Shown here in pieces: positions 44,748-52,521 of a DNA stretch of 64,000 nt. Position 1 is the stretch's first letter, and each line of letters opens with the position of its first letter. Made by a program: the position numbers and the translations under genes. Source of the stretch: Pseudomonas vlassakiae (GTDB taxonomy: Bacteria > Pseudomonadota > Gammaproteobacteria > Pseudomonadales > Pseudomonadaceae). Under the pieces are notes generated by a model that saw only the letters and a list, made by a program, of their open reading frames with translations, did not search any database and had not been told where the DNA came from. Location: assembly GCF_014269035.2 (NCBI RefSeq), contig NZ_JABWRP020000022.1, positions 1 through 64,000 of the forward strand. Reading direction: 5' to 3'.

Positions 44748-46082
44748 ATGAACCACGATTCCCCTGCAGCCCAGGCGCCGCTCAGCGACGCCGAGGGCGA
44801 CCGCCTGATGCGCCGCGTGCTGTGGCGCCTGGTGCCGTTCATCTTCATCTGCTACGTGATCAGCTACCTCGATCGCACCAACGTCGGCTTCGCCGCCATC
44901 AGCATGAACCAGGACCTGGGGCTGACCGCGACGATGTTCGGCTGGGCGGCCGGCCTGTTCTTCTTCGGCTACTTCATGTTCGAGATCCCCAGCAACCTGC
45001 TGATGCAGCGCTTTGGCGCACGGGTGTGGATTGCCCGGATCATGATCACCTGGGGGCTGATTTCCATGGCCACCGCCTTCGCCACCGGCCCCATCAGCTT
45101 CAGCATCGCACGGTTCCTGCTGGGGCTTGCCGAAGCAGGCTTCACGCCAGGGGTGTACCTGTACTTCACCTACTGGTTCCCCGGGAAGTGGCGAGCGAAA
45201 GCTACCGCAGCGTTCCTGCTGGGCATCCCGGTCGCCAACATCGTCGGCTCGCCACTGTCGGGCTGGCTGATGGAACAGCACGGTGTGTGGGGCCTGAAGA
45301 ACTGGCAACTGCTACTGGTCACCGAATCGATGCCTGCCGTGTTGCTCGGTATTGCCTGCCTGTTCGTGCTGGTCGATGCCCCGAACAAGGCAAAGTGGCT
45401 GAACCCACGGGAAAAGGCCTGGCTGACCCAGCGCCTGTCCCAGGAGCAACAGGCCATTGGCGCCTCCCACGGCAACACACTGCGCGCAGCACTGACCAAT
45501 CCCAAGGTGTTCACCCTGGCGGCCATCAACTTCTGCTGCATCGTCGGCTCCATCGGCATCGGGCTTTGGCTGCCGCAGATCATCAAGAGCCTGGGTATTT
45601 CCAGCGGCGTGGTCGGCCCGGTAGTGGCGCTGCCTTACCTGCTGGGCGCCGTGGCCATGACCTTATGGGCGCGCCTGGCCAACCGCAGCACGCACCGTCT
45701 GCCCTACGTGGCCAGCGCACTGGCGTTTGCTGCACTGGCCCTGGTGAGTGCTGCGCTGATCGACCAGCCGCTGCTGAAGATCGCCAGCCTGTGCCTGGCC
45801 GTGGCCGGCATCCTGTCTTTCCAGGCAACGTTCTGGGCGATTCCCTCGACCTTCCTCACCGGCCGCGCCGCAGCGGGCGGCCTGGCGCTGATCGTCTCGA
45901 TCGGCAACCTTGGCGGCTTCACCGGGCCCTTCCTCATCGGCCTGATCAAGGATGCCACGCACAGCTTCACCCTGCCGTTCTTCGCCGTAGCCTCGATCCT
46001 GCTGATCGGTACCTGCCTGACGCTCTGGCTGGGTGACCCGGCCAAGCAGCAAACGCCGCAGGGCCAGGGTCAGGCTGCCTGA
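44748..46082 (+). CDS. MFS transporter, anion:cation symporter family
   Basis: A 444-residue 12-helix carrier. The helix 1 block CYVISYLDRTNVGFAAISMN and YFMFEIPSNLLMQRFGARVW plus LGLAEAGFTPGVYLYFTYWF are typical ACS motifs. It likely imports an organic acid, in concert with the OprD porin at 42060. AAGAG lies upstream of ATG 44748. It is similar in pattern to the MFS at 49356 but clearly a separate paralogue. Confidence 0.9.
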   Translation: MNHDSPAAQAPLSDAEGDRLMRRVLWRLVPFIFICYVISYLDRTNVGFAAISMNQDLGLTATMFGWAAGLFFFGYFMFEIPSNLLMQRFGARVWIARIMITWGLISMATAFATGPISFSIARFLLGLAEAGFTPGVYLYFTYWFPGKWRAKATAAFLLGIPVANIVGSPLSGWLMEQHGVWGLKNWQLLLVTESMPAVLLGIACLFVLVDAPNKAKWLNPREKAWLTQRLSQEQQAIGASHGNTLRAALTNPKVFTLAAINFCCIVGSIGIGLWLPQIIKSLGISSGVVGPVVALPYLLGAVAMTLWARLANRSTHRLPYVASALAFAALALVSAALIDQPLLKIASLCLAVAGILSFQATFWAIPSTFLTGRAAAGGLALIVSIGNLGGFTGPFLIGLIKDATHSFTLPFFAVASILLIGTCLTLWLGDPAKQQTPQGQGQAA

Positions 46083-46086
46083 CCGA

Positions 46087-47313
46087 TCAACTGCGGCGAC
46101 GCATGCCGTACTGCCCCAGCAACCCCAGCACCAGCACCCCACCGGCGATCCCCAAGGTCGCCGGTGCCCCCCAGCGGGCCGCGACCAACCCGGCGATCAT
46201 CCCGCCCAGAGCCTCGAAGCCAAAACGCATGGCGATGTAGAAGGCAATCACCCGGCCACGCAAGTGGCCCGGCGCACCGCTCTGCAGCTGCATGTTGGTG
46301 CTGACATTGCTCAGGGTGATGCCAAAACCCAGCAATGCCAGCGCCAGCAACGCCAATGGCAGCATGCCCCCCAGCCATAGGCCGACCAGGGCGACCGCGC
46401 ACAGCAGCGCCCCGGCGTCGGTGAACTGGCGCAGGCGGGGCAATGCGCCGCCGAACGCCAGCACCAGGGTCGCCGCGAAGGCTCCCGCCCCCGCCGCCCC
46501 CCACAACCACCCCAGCACCTGCGCGTCACCGGCAAACACCGCCTTGGCGAGGATCGGCAATAGCGCTGCATAGCAGGACGCCAACAGGTTGACCATGATC
46601 ACGTTGACCAGCAGTTGGCGCACATTGCGGGTCTGCCACATGTAGGCCAGCCCCTCGCGAAACACCTGGGCAGTCGAACCACTGGCCTTTGGGCTGGCGC
46701 TACCGCGCACCTTCAGCAAGCCGAACAGCAATGCCAGGAAGGCCAAGGCCGTCAACGCGAAGCAGGTCGCCTCGCCGGCGAGCGCGATCAGTGCCCCGGC
46801 CAATGGCGGGCCGACGAAACGTGCGCCGTTGATCAGCATGGCATTGAGTACCAGCGCATTGGGCAGGTCGGCCGGGTCATCGACGAAACTGCCGATCAAC
46901 GCCTGGCGTAACGGTGTTTCCAGGGCGTTCAGCAAACCCAGCAGCAAGGCCATGCCGGCGATGATCGGGCCATCGACCCAGCCCAGCCAGGTAGAGAGCG
47001 CCAGCGCAGAGGACTGCAGGGTCAGGATCACTTGCACGATGATCAGCAATCGACGTTTGTCGTGCCGGTCGATCCATGCACCGGCCAGCGGGCCAATCAG
47101 TAGTTGCGGCGCCAGCGAAAGGAAGGTGATCAGGCCCAGCAGCACGGCCGAACCCGTGAGGTGATAGGCGAGCCAGGCCAACGCCACCTGCTGCACCCAC
47201 TTGCCAAGGGTGGAAACCCCCTGGCCGGCGAAATATATCTGGAAATTGCGGTGGGCGAGCGCACGAATGGCGGAAGGCCATTGACTACGATGCAACGACG
47301 GTGAATCGGTCAA
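46087..47313 (-). CDS. MFS exporter, DHA3/EntS-like
   Basis: A 408-residue MFS protein of the enterobactin-exporter-like group: LAHRNFQIYFAGQGVSTLGKWVQQVALAW in the first helices (only the first part is strictly needed), then IGPLAGAWIDRHDKRR, and GPPLAGALIALAGEATCF. Such proteins export small molecules. It ends four bases from the stop of the ACS carrier and faces it, so the two are not cotranscribed. No siderophore biosynthesis gene is near, so the cargo is unknown. Confidence 0.87.
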   Translation of the reverse strand: MTDSPSLHRSQWPSAIRALAHRNFQIYFAGQGVSTLGKWVQQVALAWLAYHLTGSAVLLGLITFLSLAPQLLIGPLAGAWIDRHDKRRLLIIVQVILTLQSSALALSTWLGWVDGPIIAGMALLLGLLNALETPLRQALIGSFVDDPADLPNALVLNAMLINGARFVGPPLAGALIALAGEATCFALTALAFLALLFGLLKVRGSASPKASGSTAQVFREGLAYMWQTRNVRQLLVNVIMVNLLASCYAALLPILAKAVFAGDAQVLGWLWGAAGAGAFAATLVLAFGGALPRLRQFTDAGALLCAVALVGLWLGGMLPLALLALALLGFGITLSNVSTNMQLQSGAPGHLRGRVIAFYIAMRFGFEALGGMIAGLVAARWGAPATLGIAGGVLVLGLLGQYGMRRRS

Positions 47314-47393
47314 GTCTGCGAATCCTCATGAGACCCGCGCCAGTCCATCGCCTGCTGCGCCCCCCATCGCAAGGTGCGCAGCAGGTTGTTGGG

Positions 47394-48071
47394 TCAGCCT
47401 GGCAGCAGGCAGCCTTTCTTCTTCAAGGACTCAATGACCCAGGAGCGGTCGTTGGTACCTTGGGCAATGTGCTCCATCTGAGCGGTTTCGGCAGCATGCT
47501 TGGCCGTGGCACGGGCATAGACGTCGGCAACCTGGTCGTACGGTACGCAGAGCAGGCCGTCTTCATCGCCGATCACCAGGTCGCCCGGCTCGATCACCAT
47601 ACCATCAATGGCAATCGGCACGTTGATCTCGCCCGGGCCGTCCTTGTACGGGCCACGGTGCGACACACCGGCGGCGAACAGCGGGAAGTCGCCCGCACCG
47701 ATATTGGCCGCATCACGGATCGCGCCGTTGATGACGATGCCCGCCACACCGCGCTTGACGGCGTAGGCCACCATCATTTCGCCGATCAGGGCGTTGGTCA
47801 GGTCACCGCCGGCATCAACCACGATCACGTCGCCTGGCTGAGCGATGTCGAGGGCGTAGTGCAGCATGAGGTTGTCACCTGGGCGAGCCTTGACGGTGAG
47901 GGCCGGGCCGCAAAGCCCCCCTTCGCGGTGCATTGGGCGCAGCCGGGCACCGCCCGCCGTCATGCGGTTCATCGAGTCGCTGACGTTGGCGACCGGAACC
48001 TCACGGTAGCGTGCAACCCACTCTTCGCCAATTTTGCGCGTGCGTTCAAGCACTTGGAAGCCAATGCTCAT
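47394..48071 (-). CDS. RraA-like aldolase (4-hydroxy-4-methyl-2-oxoglutarate aldolase type)
   Basis: A 225-residue RraA-fold protein. The catalytic pair Arg-Asp in NGAIRDAANIGAGDFPLFA and the glycine-rich DAGGDLTNALIGEMM are those of class II HMG/CHA aldolases, and are also found in some RraA proteins. The predicted reaction is cleavage of a 4-hydroxy-2-oxo acid to pyruvate and another oxo acid, or oxaloacetate decarboxylation. It is divergent from a 2-hydroxyacid dehydrogenase across a promoter containing palindrome copies C and D. Confidence 0.86.
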   Translation of the reverse strand: MSIGFQVLERTRKIGEEWVARYREVPVANVSDSMNRMTAGGARLRPMHREGGLCGPALTVKARPGDNLMLHYALDIAQPGDVIVVDAGGDLTNALIGEMMVAYAVKRGVAGIVINGAIRDAANIGAGDFPLFAAGVSHRGPYKDGPGEINVPIAIDGMVIEPGDLVIGDEDGLLCVPYDQVADVYARATAKHAAETAQMEHIAQGTNDRSWVIESLKKKGCLLPG

Positions 48072-48128
48072 GTGACATACCTCTATTGATGTTATTCGAT
48101 GTCATCGGCGGCCGCCGAATCTGTTTTT

Positions 48129-48143
48129 TAGAATGTCATTGCA
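48129..48143. promoter_or_regulatory. Copy C of the 15-bp palindrome
   Basis: TAGAATGTCATTGCA, reverse complement TGCAATGACATTCTA. It sits 58 bases before the aldolase start on that gene's side of the divergent promoter. One half-site deviates. Confidence 0.55.
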
Positions 48144-48210
48144 TTATTCCTTTTTCAATCGCTTTTTTTAGCTCCCATTCAGATCACGACGAGCAGTAAA
48201 TTTATTTTGT

Positions 48211-48225
48211 TGCAACGTCGTTTCA
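48211..48225. promoter_or_regulatory. Copy D of the 15-bp palindrome
   Basis: TGCAACGTCGTTTCA, a nearly perfect dyad matching the consensus, on the dehydrogenase side of the promoter, 82 bp centre to centre from copy C. Confidence 0.65.
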
Positions 48226-48296
48226 TTATGGTAGGGTTGATTCCATCGCCGCCCATGAACTGCAGCGACTGCCCTGACAATAAAAAGGTGTTCACG

Positions 48297-49274
48297 ATGT
48301 CCCGTACCATTCTGATTACCGGCCCCGAACTCGCCGCCGAGGCCATGCAACTTGCCGCCGACCAGGGCATCAGGGTGGTCCCCACCACGCCCTACCTGCC
48401 GGCAGAAGAGCTGGTGGCCATCATTCGCGCGGAACAGCCCGATGCCATCGTGGTTCGCCAGGGCAGCCTGACCCGCGCCATGATCGAGGCTTGCACCAAG
48501 CTGAAGCTGATCACCAAGCACGGTGTCGGCTTCAACACCATCGATATCCAGGCTGCCGCCGAGCACGGGATACCTGTGTCGATCGCAGTGGGTGCCAACG
48601 CACAGTCAGTGGCCGAGCATGCCTTTGCCCTGATGTTCAGCGTCGCCCGCCAGACCGCCCTGCTCGATGCACGCATGCGTGAAGGCCACTGGGACAAGGC
48701 GTCGGCCAACGGCATCGAGCTGTCCGGCAAGACCTTGGGCCTGGTGGGTCTGGGTTCGATCGGCAGCATTCTGATGGACCTGGTGGCGCCGCTGCGCATG
48801 AAGGTCAAGGTGTTCGACCCTTACCTCAAGCAACTGCCGGCACGCGCCCATGTCGAGCGCGAGGAAGATTTCGATCGCCTGCTCGCCGAAAGCGATATCA
48901 TCAGCCTGCACTGCCCGCTGACCGAGACCAATCACGGCCTGATCGGCGCTGACCAATTGGCACGCATGCGTCCGGGTGCCATCCTGATCAACACTGCCCG
49001 TGGCGAGCTGATCGACACTGACGCCCTGGTACAGGCACTCAGCGAGCGTCGCATTGCCGGTGCGGGCCTGGACACCTTCAGCCCCGAGCCGCCACCCGCC
49101 GACAGCCCGCTGTGGGGCTTGCCGACCCTGGTCGCCACACCACACGTCGGCGCCAACACCACCGAAGCCCGCGACCGTGTAGCCCTGGTCTGTGTGAGGC
49201 AGGTGCTGGATATCCTGGCGGGCAATGCCCTTGATCCGCGTTGCGTGGTCAACCGCCACCTGATCGACAGCTGA
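48297..49274 (+). CDS. D-isomer-specific 2-hydroxyacid dehydrogenase
   Basis: A 325-residue NAD(P)-dependent dehydrogenase. The nucleotide-binding GLVGLGSIG is followed by the conserved substrate/catalytic residues in ILINTARGELID (Arg), the Glu in FSPEPPP and the His in TPHVGANT. It interconverts a 2-oxo and a 2-hydroxy acid. ATG 48297 has AAGGTG seven bases upstream; an upstream in-frame start at 48207 would include promoter sequence and is rejected. It probably supplies or consumes the oxo acid of the divergent aldolase. Confidence 0.88.
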   Translation: MSRTILITGPELAAEAMQLAADQGIRVVPTTPYLPAEELVAIIRAEQPDAIVVRQGSLTRAMIEACTKLKLITKHGVGFNTIDIQAAAEHGIPVSIAVGANAQSVAEHAFALMFSVARQTALLDARMREGHWDKASANGIELSGKTLGLVGLGSIGSILMDLVAPLRMKVKVFDPYLKQLPARAHVEREEDFDRLLAESDIISLHCPLTETNHGLIGADQLARMRPGAILINTARGELIDTDALVQALSERRIAGAGLDTFSPEPPPADSPLWGLPTLVATPHVGANTTEARDRVALVCVRQVLDILAGNALDPRCVVNRHLIDS

Positions 49275-49355
49275 TTGCAGCCCTCTCGCGCCGCTTTGCG
49301 AGAAGCGGCGCCGATACCACGCGTCACTCCAGAAAAACAACAATTGGAGAGCACC

Positions 49356-50690
49356 ATGAATTCAGCTACCTCCGTGCCGGACGACCTCGAACGCAGCACC
49401 ATGCGCCGTGTTGCCTGGCGCCTGCTGCCTTTTCTGATCATCTGCTACCTGATTGCGATCATCGATCGCGGCAACATTGGCATGGCTTCGCTACAGATGA
49501 ACCAGGACCTGCAGCTCTCAGCCAAGGTCTTCGGTTTCGCCAGCAGCCTGTTCTTCTTCTCTTATTTCCTGGTCGAAGTACCCAGCAACCTGGCCATGCA
49601 GCGGTACGGCGCGCGGATCTGGATTGCTCGCATCATGATCACCTGGGGCCTGATTTCCGCCGGCACGGCGTTCGTCCAGGGCGCCAATTCGCTGTACGTG
49701 ATGCGCTTCCTGCTGGGCGCCGCCGAGGCCGGCTTCTTCCCGGGCGTGCTGCTCTACCTCACCTACTGGCTACCGTCGGCCTACCGTGCGCGCATGGTGG
49801 CGCTGTTCATGGTGGCGATCCCGGCCGCCAACTTCATCGGTTCGCCCCTGTCGGGCCTGCTGCTGAGCCTGGATGGCTGGATGGGCATGCGCGGCTGGCA
49901 CTGGCTGTTCATCCTCGAAGGCATCCCGGCAGTGCTACTGGGCATCGCCTGCCTGTTCGTGCTGACTGACCGCCCTGAACAGGCCAAGTGGCTGAGCGAC
50001 GAGCAACGCGGCTGGCTCACCCAACGGCTGGCCAGCGAGGCCGCCAAGAAGACCGCCATCGGCCATATCTCGCTGTGGAAACTGCTGCGCCACAAGGATA
50101 TCTGGGTACTCGCGTTGATCTACTCGGGCGCTTCCGCCGCGGGCAGCACCATGAGCGTGTGGGCGCCGCAGCTGCTGAAAACCTTCGGTCTCAGTGCCAT
50201 GGAGATCGGCCTGGTCAATGCCATTCCGTATGGCATCGCCTCGGTCGCGATGATCATCTGGGGGCGTAGTTCCGACCGCACTGGTGAGCGCCGCTGGCAC
50301 ACTGCGATGACCATGCTGCTGATCGCCGCAGGCCTGCTGATGACCCTGTTCACATCCTCGCTGCCGGCCACGGTCGTGATGCTGACAATGGTGCTGGTGG
50401 GCGCTTATTCGATGAAGGGGCCGTTCTGGGCACTGGTCTCCGGCTGGCTGTCGTCGTCCACGGCAGCCGCCGGGCTGGCGGCCGTCGGCGCCATGGCCAA
50501 CCTGATCGGTGGCGGGCTGATGGTCAACGTCTACGGTGCCATCCACGACGCCACCAACAGCTATGCCCTGGCCTTGATGCCCCTCGCGACACTGTGCACG
50601 CTGGCCGCCATGGGGGTATTGGTGATCGGCCGCAAGCGCCAGCACGAGCAGGCTGAAGCAACTGCCACTGCAAGCGCCAAGCAAGCCTGA
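49356..50690 (+). CDS. MFS transporter, anion:cation symporter family
   Basis: A 444-residue ACS-type carrier, starting at ATG 49356 (TTGGAGAG upstream). Helix 1 has CYLIAIIDRGNIGMASLQMN, followed by YFLVEVPSNLAMQRYGARIW and LGAAEAGFFPGVLLYLTYW. It lies 81 bases after the dehydrogenase, so cotranscription is likely, and should bring in the hydroxy acid or its lactone. An OprD porin gene converges on it from the right. Confidence 0.9.
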   Translation: MNSATSVPDDLERSTMRRVAWRLLPFLIICYLIAIIDRGNIGMASLQMNQDLQLSAKVFGFASSLFFFSYFLVEVPSNLAMQRYGARIWIARIMITWGLISAGTAFVQGANSLYVMRFLLGAAEAGFFPGVLLYLTYWLPSAYRARMVALFMVAIPAANFIGSPLSGLLLSLDGWMGMRGWHWLFILEGIPAVLLGIACLFVLTDRPEQAKWLSDEQRGWLTQRLASEAAKKTAIGHISLWKLLRHKDIWVLALIYSGASAAGSTMSVWAPQLLKTFGLSAMEIGLVNAIPYGIASVAMIIWGRSSDRTGERRWHTAMTMLLIAAGLLMTLFTSSLPATVVMLTMVLVGAYSMKGPFWALVSGWLSSSTAAAGLAAVGAMANLIGGGLMVNVYGAIHDATNSYALALMPLATLCTLAAMGVLVIGRKRQHEQAEATATASAKQA

Positions 50691-50703
50691 GCCTCGGCGC
50701 TTT

Positions 50704-50761
50704 GATGCCTGCCTTCCGCAGGGAACGTGGGCATCGTCTTTTCGATCCTCAGGCAGGCATC
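50704..50761. terminator. Bidirectional hairpin between MFS and OprD genes
   Basis: GATGCCTGCCT (50704-50714) and AGGCAGGCATC (50751-50761) form an exact 11-bp stem with a 36-base loop, between converging genes. A short T run (TCTTTTC) lies inside the loop, not after it, so efficiency is uncertain. Confidence 0.55.
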
Positions 50762-50775
50762 CATCGCCCCACGGA

Positions 50776-52059
50776 TTACAGCAAGCTCAGCGGGTACTCC
50801 ACGATCAGCCGCACTTCATCCAGGTCGTTATCGAATGAAGTGGAACGGTGGGTGGCCTGGCGCAGGCGGAACGAGAGGTCCTTGGCCATGCCGGCCTGGA
50901 TGACATAGCGGGCTTCCATATCGCGTTCCCAGTGCTTCTGGTCATCTCCCGTCCATCCCGCGAACGGGCCGTTCGGGTCCACCCGGGTACCGTCGATCTG
51001 ATCGCCCTTCACATACCTGGCCATGAGCGTCAGCCCCGGTACACCGAAGGCCACCAGGTTCAGGTCGTATCTCAACTGCCAGGAGCGCTCGTTGGGGGCG
51101 TTGAAGTCCGAGTACTGGACCGAGTTGGCCAGCCAGATCGAATCACCACCGATGTAGTCGAAAAAGTCGTCGCCGCTGATCTTCTGGTACGCCACGCTGA
51201 GCTTGTGCGGACCCTGGCTGTAAGCAGCCTTGAGCGAATATGCCGTATTGTCCAGTTGCCCCGCCAACGCAGCGCCCTGATCGCGGGTCTTGTAAGCGAC
51301 CAGGTCGAAGCTCACGGTCTGGGTTTCAGCCAGGGGCAGTGTGTAGTAGACGTTGGCGAAATACTGGCGCCAGAGCTCTTCGGCTTGGCTGGCGTAGGCC
51401 GCCAGGCTGAGCCTGTCGGTGACGTGGTAGGTGGCACCGATGAAATCGACGCTGCGCGCTTCCACACCTGCGTATTCGGTGGTCAGAGCGCCATCGGCGT
51501 TGCTCGAGTCACGTCGGTTGATCGAAGTGAAGTGCCCTCCTTCCATGGACAGCTTCTCGTACTCCTGGCTGGCCAGGTGAACGCCGGTCGCGGTCTCCGG
51601 CAGCAGACGCGAATCGCTGGTGGCAAACACCGGGGCGGTGGTGCGTTGCTCGCCATATTTCAAGGTAGTGGACGACACCCGCAGCTTCACCGCACCGCCC
51701 AACTCGCCGGTACTGTCTTCTATACGCCCCTCGCTATCCACCGGCAGGATCCCGTTGCCGACGCTTCCGCGGCCACCATCAAGCCTGATGCCGCCATATG
51801 CATGCACATCGAAACCCAAGCCCAGCGTGCCCGGGGTAAAACCCGACACATAGTGCGCCTGGATCCCCTGGTCCCATTCATTCCGGGTGTTGCGCCTGAC
51901 ATTGCGATAGTCGCGGTGCATCCAGAAGTTGCGGTTGAGCAGGTTCAGCGTGCTGTCTTCGATCAAGCCTTTCGAGGCCTGCTGTTCGCCAGCACCTGCC
52001 CACTGGGCGTGAGTAGAGGCGAGGGCCACTGCGATCAGGGTCGCTTTCACGGTATTCAT
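50776..52059 (-). CDS. OprD-family outer-membrane porin
   Basis: A 427-residue porin with signal peptide (MNTVKATLIAVALASTHAQ). The N-terminal EDSTLNLLNRNFWMHRDYRN and EWDQGIQAHYVSGFTPGTLG are the OprD hallmarks; the barrel ends YPLSLL. ATG 52059 follows GGAG by six bases; an ATG four codons upstream is less likely. It is divergent in sequence from the porin at 42060, so the two probably serve different solutes. Confidence 0.92.
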   Translation of the reverse strand: MNTVKATLIAVALASTHAQWAGAGEQQASKGLIEDSTLNLLNRNFWMHRDYRNVRRNTRNEWDQGIQAHYVSGFTPGTLGLGFDVHAYGGIRLDGGRGSVGNGILPVDSEGRIEDSTGELGGAVKLRVSSTTLKYGEQRTTAPVFATSDSRLLPETATGVHLASQEYEKLSMEGGHFTSINRRDSSNADGALTTEYAGVEARSVDFIGATYHVTDRLSLAAYASQAEELWRQYFANVYYTLPLAETQTVSFDLVAYKTRDQGAALAGQLDNTAYSLKAAYSQGPHKLSVAYQKISGDDFFDYIGGDSIWLANSVQYSDFNAPNERSWQLRYDLNLVAFGVPGLTLMARYVKGDQIDGTRVDPNGPFAGWTGDDQKHWERDMEARYVIQAGMAKDLSFRLRQATHRSTSFDNDLDEVRLIVEYPLSLL

Positions 52060-52131
52060 TGCTTGCTCCATTGTTCTTGTTATGGGGGTACGTGGCGGCT
52101 TGCACCGCCAGTCAGGGCAGGCGCATCGGCC

Positions 52132-52455
52132 CTATGCCAATTGCTCCAGTGAAAATTCGGGTGGGCACGTCCCTTTGCTGATGACCGCCTCCAGGCACAG
52201 GGTGGTCGCCGACTCTGCCCAGCAAACGAAATAGCCCTTGGCTTTGGATTGCTTGAGCTTGAACAGCCACTTCAACTCTGCATCGTCGTGCAGGCTCTCC
52301 ATGCTCGCTGGCAACTGGATGATCGAATAGAAGCCAGCCTTGGTTTGCGTCCGCTCCAGAACCTGGAACGCCGGCTGGGCGATGGCGAAGGCTTTCGGGC
52401 TTTGCGGTTGCAGCAATTTTTCCAGGGCGAACGCTTCCAACCTGCTGATTTTCAT
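52132..52455 (-). CDS. Small conserved-looking hypothetical protein
   Basis: 107 residues, no signal peptide or membrane helix and no motif that I recognise. It has a normal start ATG 52455 and a compact amphipathic composition, with WLFKLKQSKAKGYFVCWAES in the middle and two Cys residues in the last third. It lies on the same strand as, and 66 bases after, the cyanophycinase gene and before the porin gene. Coding is likely but not certain. Confidence 0.6.
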   Translation of the reverse strand: MKISRLEAFALEKLLQPQSPKAFAIAQPAFQVLERTQTKAGFYSIIQLPASMESLHDDAELKWLFKLKQSKAKGYFVCWAESATTLCLEAVISKGTCPPEFSLEQLA

Positions 52456-52521
52456 ACAGGGCTCTTGTGTGGATTGACGGAGGGCCGATGCTGCGCCAGG
52501 CCAAGCGCGGCCAGGTTCAAC

